Below, piece by piece: positions 27,324 through 38,200 of a stretch of DNA of 42,385 bases (position 1 is the stretch's first letter; each line of letters opens with the position of its first letter). The position numbers were made by a program, and so were the translations under genes. This DNA is from Ignavibacteriaceae bacterium (GTDB lineage: Bacteria; Bacteroidota; Ignavibacteria; Ignavibacteriales; Ignavibacteriaceae): the NCBI GenBank assembly GCA_014879635.1, contig JACSRR010000163.1:1-42385 (forward strand), given 5' to 3'. Under the pieces are notes generated by a model. The model did not search any database. It saw nothing but the letters and a program-made list of their open reading frames with translations, and was not told the origin of the DNA.

Positions 27324-29282
27324 TTAAATGCCCCCCGTTACATTTGCATATTTACTCCATTCACTCTCATTTCCGGATGTATCAACTGCCCTAACCTTGT
27401 AGAAATTCTTAACGGTGCCTTGTGTATCTGTATAAGAAGTCTCGGTAACAAGGTTTGAGTTCAATTTAACATAAACGCCGTTTGGAATTTCAGATCTATA
27501 CAGATTATAGCCGGCTAAGTCATTATCGCCTACTCTTACCCAGGTTATTTTAACAGAGTTATCCTCTAATGACGCAGTTACATAACGCACTTGAGAAGGA
27601 GGCGTCTTGTCTAAAATTTTTACCGGCTCGGTTGCTGAAAAATCACTTTTATTTCCTGCAGTATCAATAGCTTGTACTAAATAGATGTAACTTTCTAACA
27701 ACTTGACTGTATTGTCTATATAAACTGCAGGGAATTTAGTAACCGTGGTTAAAAGAGCCGGAGTTTCATTTTCTCTCTGTCTAAAAATTTTAATTTCCTT
27801 TACATCACCCGAGGAAGATGAACCCGTAATAATTTCAACTCCTCTGCCTTGTTTAAATGTGGCAGAAACCGGAGAAGGGGGAGCAGGCGCTTCATTATCG
27901 GGCACAATTATTTCAAAAATAGGGCTAACGGTGCTTTCATTTTCCGCTCTATCAAGTACGCTAACCGAATAGTATATTTTTCTACCCGCAGGCAACCCGG
28001 TGCCTCCGTAACCGCTATCAATAAATATCGTTGAAGATGTAACCCCTGCGGCTGCCAAAACATCTCTTCTTTCGCCCCTAAATATTTTATATAGATAAGC
28101 ATCATCTGATTTTGATTTTTCAATTTCTAATCTAACAAAACGATTTTCTACGCTTCCTGTTTTTATTACCACCGGTTCCGGAGCAATCAAATCTTCTAAA
28201 TAAACGCTAGCAACTTGACTTAAAATACTTTCAAGGTTCTCTGAAGAAACGGATGTTACAAAATAAAAATATCTTTTGCCGTAAGATGCGGTACTATCTG
28301 TAAAAACGGGTTTCGAATATTCAATTAATTTTGAGTTTAATTTTAAGGAATCAGAGCCTAAACTTTCTTTTCTGTAAATATTGTAACCGGTGATATTACT
28401 CTCAGAGGCAACATTCCAAGAAAGAAAAATAAAATAATCCGAACCGGCAGCCGTAAGCCCTGAAGGAGCGGAAGGGGGCATTTTCTGGTCACTCTCTACT
28501 CTAACTATTTCTGAACTTCCGCTTTCTCTGCCTGAAGGGTCAACTGCGGTGATATAATATTCGTAAACTGACCTTGAATCAGGTTTAATATCGGTAAATA
28601 TATTTTCCGAATCATCATCTCTTAAATTAAATCCGTTATTTACAACCCTAAATTCACCACTATTCTCTTTTCTATAAATATTAAAGCGAACTGCAAGATT
28701 ATTCCTGTCCTCTGCCCACTTTGGATAATCCCAGCTTAGGGTTACAATTCCTTTAACCGATTTTGCCTTCAAATTAACAGGCTTTGATGGTTTTACTACC
28801 GATGCATTTACAGTTTTTGTAAATTGAGATGTACTTGAACCGGTTCTCCCAAAATATTCAATTTTATACTCATAGCTGTTACCTTCACTCACTTCTAAAT
28901 CGTAATAGACTCTTCCGGCAACTTCGGCTGCTGAAAGAAACATCAAAGATAGCAAAGCGGATTTAAAGCTATTTCCTTTTACCCGCCTTATAACTTCAAT
29001 TTCACTATCGGCGTCCAAAATTCTGCTTAACTGTTTATAATCATTAGCAAGAATATTCATTGCATCCGTAAATTCGGATATAGATTTAACAGGGTTATCA
29101 GAATTCAGTTTGACAAACTCACCGCCTGCCGATCTTCTTGAAACTAAAACATATTCATCAACAGCGGGTGCTTTTGTTAAAAATATTACTGCTTTTTCTC
29201 CGTTATACATATAAAGAAGGTCGGCGTCTTGAGGTAAAACCACCGTATAAATCAACAAAACAAATAATAATATCTTTACCAT
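27324..29282 (-). CDS. Multi-FN3 domain exported protein, second gene of the giant-protein operon
   Basis: Several FN3 units ('VTLSWDYPKWAEDRNNLAVRFNIYRKE', 'IFLSWNVASESNITGYNIYRKESLG', 'VKITWVRVGDNDLAGYNLYRSEIPNG'). The track starts at TTG 29297; ATG 29282 (ATGGTAA overlap with the giant gene's stop) with upstream GGAGAG is more likely. Confidence 0.8.
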   Translation of the reverse strand: MVKILLFVLLIYTVVLPQDADLLYMYNGEKAVIFLTKAPAVDEYVLVSRRSAGGEFVKLNSDNPVKSISEFTDAMNILANDYKQLSRILDADSEIEVIRRVKGNSFKSALLSLMFLSAAEVAGRVYYDLEVSEGNSYEYKIEYFGRTGSSTSQFTKTVNASVVKPSKPVNLKAKSVKGIVTLSWDYPKWAEDRNNLAVRFNIYRKENSGEFRVVNNGFNLRDDDSENIFTDIKPDSRSVYEYYITAVDPSGRESGSSEIVRVESDQKMPPSAPSGLTAAGSDYFIFLSWNVASESNITGYNIYRKESLGSDSLKLNSKLIEYSKPVFTDSTASYGKRYFYFVTSVSSENLESILSQVASVYLEDLIAPEPVVIKTGSVENRFVRLEIEKSKSDDAYLYKIFRGERRDVLAAAGVTSSTIFIDSGYGGTGLPAGRKIYYSVSVLDRAENESTVSPIFEIIVPDNEAPAPPSPVSATFKQGRGVEIITGSSSSGDVKEIKIFRQRENETPALLTTVTKFPAVYIDNTVKLLESYIYLVQAIDTAGNKSDFSATEPVKILDKTPPSQVRYVTASLEDNSVKITWVRVGDNDLAGYNLYRSEIPNGVYVKLNSNLVTETSYTDTQGTVKNFYKVRAVDTSGNESEWSKYANVTGGI

Positions 29283-32200
29283 GTAAACTCTCTCCAAATT
29301 ACGGGGCTTCCATAGTTACCAAATTCAGCGTAAGTCCCTATAAAAAACCGCCGCCCGGGCCACATTTGAAGCCCTGTTGAAGTATCCAAAAAAATGTTAC
29401 CTTGTCCTGTTGTCCATTGCAAAATATCTGTATTACCCTCGCCGGATCCTATAGCGTACCACCAAGTGGCATCATAAGGCAAATAGGTTGCCGAATATAA
29501 ATTTAGGACATATTTTCGCATTGCCCACCCAAGATGCGTAAGTGAAATTATTGGTTGCGGCTCAGGTAGTGTAAATGTAAACGGGAAATACTCTCTATCT
29601 ATTTGTTTTACTTCATAAACATTACTTACGGTTCCCTGTGATGATACACTCCTAACACCTACATAGTAATTAGTACCGATGTTAAGATTGTTAAAGTCAT
29701 AATTAAAAGGTATTTCTTGATTTTCAGGAAATCCCGGCGGAATATTTAAATCTACCCAACCGGTCAAACTTGTATCTGTATATGAACTTCTACCTATGTT
29801 ATATTGATATTTTGCTATTGCCGGTGAGTGTGTATATTCTTGAGTGTCAAACTTTAAAGTTCTAAAAGCTGCATAATCATAATACTTTGCCACCGGAACC
29901 GGGGGGATAAAAGGAGCTGAAACCGGACCAACAGAAATAAAATTACCTGCTTTATTACCTCCGTTTATTGCTCTAATATTTAAGTATTTACCGTCTAAAA
30001 GAGTCAAGATATCTGCCGGTATAGCAACAATTCTATCTTGAGGGATATTCCTAAACGAGTCATGAACAGTCCAACCTAAATTACCGGTTGCGCCCGGTGA
30101 TGCGCCTATTGAAATCTGATAATACTTTACTCCTGATTCTTGATCTGAACTTAACTTCTCAAAGAATAGTTTGCTTCCGTTATTAAAGAACCATTTAACC
30201 ACAGGTTCGGAGGGTTTAGTATTGTCATTTATATTAAATTCTCTCATATAAAGTATATCACTTTTTGAACCGGTATTCTTAATGCTTCTAATTTCACCAA
30301 TCAGATTATCAGGCGAATAACTACCTGTCAAAGATATATTTGCGGATAACCCGTTTGTAAAGACCCAGCCCGGTGTTAAATCTGTATTTGTATCAAAAGT
30401 TCTTAATTTGTATTCATATCCAATTACGCCGGTAGTGTCTGTCATCAACCAGTTAAGATTTATTTGATTAATTAATGAGGGATCGTCATTTATTATTTCA
30501 GGTAATGGTTGAGGTGCCTCCCCATAAGTTGCTCCCTGTGTTGATTGTGAAGCATCAATTTGTGCCGGTAAACCGGAGGGAGTTGGCGGCTTAGAAAAAT
30601 CAAAGTTTATGATAATTGACTTTGAGGAATGTCCAAAAATACCCGAACCGTTATAAGTATTTAAAGTTAGTGTTAACGGAGCATCATAAATATAATTAAT
30701 GGAGTTTTGTAAACCCGTTTCAAGTGTGGCGGTATAGTCAATGCCCGAACTACTAAATAAATAATCGCCGAAAGAAAAATAACCGGCATTTAAACTCACC
30801 GAAGTAATACCTGAATTAGGATCTGATGTTCTCACTTTTATAGAAAATTGATCAGCCCCAATTGTATATACGGTATTATTACCCGAAACGGAAACTAATG
30901 CTCCCGGAATACTAAATTCTTCTATAACCGGAGGTGTATCGTCAACTAAAAGAAATTGCTCGCTACTAACAATATCACCCGCAATACCTGCGTTATTTAC
31001 GGCTCTTACATGCATATAATAGTACCCGTAGTCCAAGTTTTGGATCAAATCTGCCGGTACTCTAACTATTCCGTTAGGCGGAATATTTTTAAATGCAGGG
31101 TGTTCAACCCACTGAATAGCTTGATAATTCCACGGGAAATCTTGAGTGATCGCAAATTGATACCTGTCTATGCCTGATTCAGGATCGGCAGCCTGTTTTA
31201 AGAAAAACAGATTTAGATTAGACTTTGGCATATTTCCTGATGCACCTTGAGGAACTCCAAAGAAATACCTTAGAGTTGGGTTACCCGGTTTGCTATTATC
31301 TGCTAAGCTATAATATGTTGAAGTTTGAACATCACTTTTTACACCGGTGTATCTTACGCTTCTAAGTTCAATCTTTACGCTTGAAAAATTGGATGTAACA
31401 GGGAAAGTAAAATTAACAACATTAGATTTACCCGTACTATCCCATCCGTTTGTTCTTACGGAGTCACCGGGAAGAGTAATTACTCTATATTCATAGTGAG
31501 TAATATCATCATCATTTTCTATTGTCCAGTTAAATTTAATTGAAACAGTACCTTGAACAACAACCGGTTCAGGCGCCGGAAGTGGTTGAAAGATATTTCC
31601 GAAACGCCCTTGAGCCGGAACTGAAAAAGAAGTGTTAAATGTAACAGGTTGTTGTTGAGTCATTACCGGTTGCGCCGGCTTTTTTCTATCAATAAAAATT
31701 CTTGCAGATGAACCGACGGCACTGAATAAACCGTCTTGATTTTTTGCCCTCACATTTACGAAATAATTATTGTCACCTTCTAAATTGAGCCCCTGTATTT
31801 GCATATTTGAAATTGTACCTACACTTTCCCAGTTTCTAATATTTGTTGAACCGGGTGCGGTACCAATTGAATATTCGTAACCGGTAACCCCTGATTGAGG
31901 ATCAGATGCTAACCACTTAGCAGTAATTGAATTTGTTAATGCCGTAACATAATGAAAGTTTGTACCTTGACCACGCTCTAACATATTTAATATTGTTACT
32001 ACAGGTGTAGTAGGCGGAGTATTATCAGGCGGGGCACTTGTTGAAACAGGATCTGAATTTGCAAAAACACCTACGGGACCTGTAACAATATTTGAAGTTA
32101 GTGTTCTATAACTAACAAAACCGGCTTTATTTCTTGCTCTCAACTGAAATTTACTAACTACCGTATTTTCTTCTACTGAAACCGGGAAATGATGTACATC

Positions 32201-35200
32201 TATAGAGTTTAATAAACCTATACTCATAAATCCCGTATCAGAAGGTGAAGAAATACCCTCGTTAAACTTTATTGCATATTCAATAACATTATTGCTTGAA
32301 GTTGACCAGTAAATATTTTGGTTATTAATATACCTTAGATTCTGGTTAGTTTGGCTTAAATTACTAATAACAGGTAAAGTTAAATCATTTACAACCGCAT
32401 CTCTTTTTGCCGTTAGTGTTGTTAAAGATGGTACCGCATTTTTTACTGTATCGTGCTGTTCGGCTTTCCAGTAAACATATCTATCAAGTACCTCAAATAA
32501 ATTTTGCGCCATCATTTGCCTTTTGACAAAAACAGAGTCAAGTAGCTTTGTATATAATACTTGGTTAGGATAGAAAGCATCTAACCGCTGTTGGGCAAGA
32601 TTCTTTAATCCTACTATTTTGGTTATTGCATCATTACTTACTTTAAATAAAGCTTCTCTGGGTATCTCATTGTAAAGTTGCTTAAGTACAGAATAAGCAG
32701 ATTCTCTCTTCTGATCAAGTGTATAACCTGAAAATATACTATTGAAGGTACCTAAAGAATTGTCTTCTCCCGCTAAACTTTTAATTCTCTGCCATCTGTT
32801 GAGTGCTCTTCTTGTGATTTCCAATTCACCAAAATACATTGGGATATTAAATGCATTTTTTAACTCTATATCTTGATAAAAGAATGCGGTTGAAACTTGC
32901 GGATTGAAAATCAAACTAGGCAACGAAGTATTAATAAAATACTGCCTTTCACGGTATTTGAACATTCCCATCATCATATAAAGAGACTCAACCGAAAATC
33001 TTATATTATTAAACCTATTTCCAAAATTTAGAAACTCACTATTTGTTGAAAATAGATTATCAAAATTTGAGATCATCTCCTCAATACCGGAAAGATTTGC
33101 TTTCATCAAATTATCATATTCAATTGTTTTAGCTTGATAAAGATTTATATTCTCAAGATTGTTTAAAACCAAACTTTCATTTAGATTAAATGAAGGTCCT
33201 GCAATAACTGTAGCAATAGTATTTTCGCCTTGCATACTATATGATACTTGTGGTGAGATAAAGGAAACGGATTGAAGCGGGTTAGAAATATTTATTTCGG
33301 GCGTTTCACCGGGTAGCACAATATTTGAAGTTATCGAATTTAAACTCGCACTTAAATTACTAAATGTGGCGTTAAAGTTAGTTATTTCCTCATTAACAGT
33401 CTGTATTGCTTGAATAATAGATTGCCTTAAATTTTCATTTGACACATTCAATAATGCAGCTCTTAGCGATTCCAAATACCAAGCCATACTTTGCCTGAAA
33501 TAACTTACACTCGGGTTAGGATTCCAAGTTACATTATTTTCTTCAATAATCATCATTGAATCTAACCAGTTTCTCCAGCTGTTTGCTACATTAGGGTCAA
33601 AAGCTCTTGCCCGGGTAATTGTTTGATACATTCCGTCAATAGCAGCGAAAATCGTTTCTTGAGTAATACCTAAAGTAGCGGGAATGTTAGCCATTTGAGT
33701 TCTGGCATTTTCAGCTGCAGTGTTAAAAGCATCTCCGATATTTTTAGCTTCTTCAATCAATGCATCCATTGACCGGTCTCTTCCAAAACCGGCACTAAAA
33801 CCACCGGGTGCAACTTTCAACCAAATATCACCGTCCCAGCTTACAAAAAGTAGAGTAATTGAAAGTGAGGCACCACCGTAAAAATAAAAATTTGGTGAAC
33901 CGATTAGAACACCTTTCACACTACCTCTTGCCGAAGCAATTCCTCCTAAAACCGAAGCATTTATATATACTTCAAGATAAGCACCCCAATCTATATTTGG
34001 CCTGTACCATACTCTTAGCTCTAAACCGCTCTCAACACTTACAATCCAGACATTAAATCCTTGACTCATTGATGCGGAGGCATAAAAACCAAGATTACCG
34101 ACATAAAATTCTCCGCTTCCGGAAATAACACTGATAATATTAAAATTTGTGTTACCAATGATACCCCAAGTATTGTTGTCATAAATATAAAAAGTAAGAT
34201 TAGCATCTGCAGTAATCAAAGATTTCATATTAAGAATGACATTTAGTGTACCTTCTGCGTATGCATTAGTAAACCCAACAGTTAAATTAAATGTACCATA
34301 AATACTTTGAGTTTGATTTAACAAAACGGCTTTACCGGTTAGATTAAATGATTGGTCAGATAAAGTTAACAATACTTTTGCATTTATTGCATCGCTTGTA
34401 CCAAAAACAAAAGAACCATAAACTAAAACCGCAAAAGAACCTGCGGGGGCGCTAATACTCCCTTTTGTTTCATCATCAAGACCGCAATTAGCTTTAACTA
34501 AATTAATATCTTCAGTTCTTGGGTTAAGAAAGAACCCCCCTCCTATTCCGGTTAAGAAAATGCCGGGACCAATTGCTACCGGTGGCATATTTAACGCCGC
34601 TAAAAATATTCCCGCCCTTGTAGTACCGCCGTCTCTCTCAAATTTTCCTATAACTGCTATATCATAAGCCCTGTTAAGTTTCCCTCTTCCGGCAAATAAC
34701 AAAAAGAAATTCTCCCCTTCAGAACGGTAAGAGATATCAACGGCAAATCTAACCATCCCGCTCTTTAAGCTGAAATTGGCGTTTTTAATTGTTAAACTAA
34801 CGCTATTATCGGTTTTAGTATAAAGAAGAAATTCATCAATGCCTCCTCCTCCAAAATTCTGAATATTAATAGTACCGCCAAATTTTATGAAATTTTTAAC
34901 GGTTATTTCGGTTGAATCAATTGCACCGTTGCTACCTCCTGTTACCATGATTTGTGTTTCATCAAAACTCATGGCAAACTCACTCACACTCAAACTTATA
35001 ATATTTTGTAAATCGAGTGAGCCTCCCGTTATCATTCCGTTTACATTTTCTAATGTTCCGTTAGAATGAATTTTTAGGTTGCTAAAATCTAAAGAACCGC
35101 TAATTTTACTAAAATTGGCAGCCGCGGCACCGCTTACCGTAAGTTTAAAGTTACCGTTACTCAAAGATTCAATATTATGGCTAGTGATGTTTAATTTGAG

Positions 35201-38200
35201 GTTTCCGAACTCTATATCGGTAAGTCCGTTTGCAGTAATCGGTCCCCAAGTATAATCTCCGTTAAAGGAAACCTGTAACCCCGGTGAAATCGTATTACCC
35301 GATCTGCTTCCAAATCTTATATACTTCTCAGTGCTGTTTCTGAAATAAAAACTTGAAACAATTTCTAAATTTGAGTTAAGGTAATCATCTAAATCAATGT
35401 TTAATGCTATATATTCAGGATCAAATTTACCCACCCACAAATTAAATTCTGTTTGGTCATTGCCTCCTAAACCGGGTTCTTCATTAAGTATTACAACTCT
35501 TGCCCCGCCGGATATTGTTCCGTCTGTACCAACCTTCAAGTTAAACATTTGCCTACCGGTATCTGCCGGTTGAGGTAGTTTTACAAATCCGTGTACATCA
35601 AAAAAGTAAACATTGTTTTCAGATGTTACCGCAAGTTTTGAAAGTGCAATCCTGTCTTGTACTACATAAGTCTCTTGAGTTAATAGATTAGCGCCCGACA
35701 TACTAATGCTACCGTCAGTTCCAACTTTAAATCCATAAAATTGGCTCGTTTTATCCATAAATGTAATTTCGCCGCTCATTGACATATAAAAAACATCGTT
35801 ATTGTAACTAAACGAGATAGCTTTGTAAGAATCAATGTTTTTGAGACTAAACTCTGCTTTAAATAACTTGAACGACTGTATTGAAGAAGGGAGTGTTATA
35901 TCAACCTCGGGCACAGAAACCGAGTTTTTGGAGATTCTTAAACCCGCAAAAGATACTTCAAATTCGGGAGACAGTGTGGGCGCACTTAGAGTACCGCTCA
36001 ATAGTAATTCAAAGTCATCTTGGCTAAAAGTAATAGAAATTGCCGGTTGTTCGCCAATACTTTCAGGTTTGAATCTCGCAATAGCGATAGGAATTTCAGC
36101 TCCGGGTATATGAGAGAAATCGAATGTGAAGTTGAAAATTCCGTTTTGATACAATGCAGTGAAATGTAGATCCGTTGTATCTTGGCCTGATTTAAAGAAC
36201 TTTGATGCAATATCGCCGGAGAGTTTAAAGCTTTTTTCCGCACCAAAGTTGAAACTTAACCCTTGAAGTTTAAACTCGGCAAATGAGCCCATTCTAAAAG
36301 TTTTAATGTAATTTGAATTTTGAATGTAAGTTTGCGAATAATTACCGAGAGTAACAGTGCCTGACAATCCTTCGTTATTTATGATCACAGGATCAACAAC
36401 AACCTCTAAACCGCCTAAAGATTGGGGTAGAGTAATAGAACCTCCCGTAGTTAGTTCATAATTTGAGCCTGAAGCTGCAAAACCTAAACGGGTTAACCTG
36501 AGCAGAATACCCTTAGAACTTAAATCTATAAGCGGGGCATTTGCACCTTCTAATAAAATGGATCCGCTTACAGGTTCAAATGTTGTTGCATTAACTGTTA
36601 AGTCAAATGAAATATTAAAAACGGGGGCTTCCGTATCACCATATTTTAATGCCGGAACAACTAATTGAATCATTTGGCCTTCACGGCTACCGATTCTCAA
36701 ACCGTTCTCTGTGTTTTCGGTCTTTATTAATACATCACCGTTCTCATTTTTTAATACTAAATATGCTCTCTCTAAAGAACCGAGAGGCATTTTTTCCGGA
36801 ATATCAATTGCTGCTAAAATATTATCGAGAACAAATCCCGTAGTATCTATAAACGCTAATCTTTCGGCGCCTCTATAAAAAGACATTCTTCCGTTTGATA
36901 CTCTAAAATCAACGAATGAAATTTCACAGTTATCTTCAAATGAAAGCCTTAGAGCATTATACACCTGATTGTTATAAACAAAAGAAACGGCGCTTTCACC
37001 CGATAGAGCCAACTTATTGTTCGAAATTGTTATCCCTGAAGGCATCGTTAAAAGCATTGAATTATTCTGGGTTAATTCATAATCCCCTCTAACCGCCTTC
37101 CATTTTAACCCGCCGGTTTCAATAGATACCAATAATCCGAATGAACTATTAATCGATACCGACCCCCCTTGATAAGATAAATCTTCTAAGGATAAAAGAA
37201 AATCATCAAAATTAACTTCAATATTAGCCCCTCCGTCAAAACTTAGAGCACTTGAACCTGCAAATTTTAAACCCTCTTTGCTAACAGAAGCTTGATTTAT
37301 GGTAAAGTTAAAAACCGGATTATTTTTGGGAAGTGAAATAGTGAAAGGTTCATTAATACCAATTGCACCGTCAAGTATTCTACCGCTTATAAGATCAAGC
37401 GAAATATTACCGGAACCTGATGCCGTATTATTTTCATCAATTGGAACGGTAAGATTTGCTGCTAAATCTAGCTTTACATATTGAGTATCTTCTAAATTTG
37501 AGAAAAACAAATCTGAAGTAGTTACATTTAGGGTGGCGCTGCCTATTTTGAAGTCACAATCAGGTACAAAACCGGTTATGCTTCCGGATATTTTACCCAA
37601 ACTGTTAATTCTTAACTCATTATTACCTAAAGCTGTTGTACCGTTACTATTTTCACACCTTAGATTTTCGGGAAGAACAAAATTTCCTTTAATTTTTACA
37701 TCGATAATCTGTTCACCGTCATCTCCCTCAGATAAAGAACCTCCTAATCCTTTAATTACATATCCCGCACCGTTAGAACCGAAAGGAATAAAGAAATTAT
37801 CCCCCGAATAAGTAATATCTTCAATGCTGCCGGTTATTCTGCTTCCGTTAAATCCCGCATCAACTACATAAATAGTAATATTCTTTAGTTGTTGAGGTAT
37901 TTTAGGAAGATCCGGAAATTTTAACTCAAAATCAGTTGAGAATGCTAAATCATCTAAACTAATAGAAAACGGATCAAAAATATTTATTGTGAAGTTTGGC
38001 ATGCTGAATCTTAGCGGCAGGAACGAAAATCCTTTTATGTCAAATGCAGGAATGTTGAGATTTGGTATTGATAGCTCGGGTAGCGTTAAACCTAATTTAC
38101 TTATTCTTATATCGCTAAGATTTGGAATAGAAAAATTTAATTCGGGGAAATTGAGATTAATATCCAAATCAATATCAAAATCCCACCCAAATTCAGGTGA

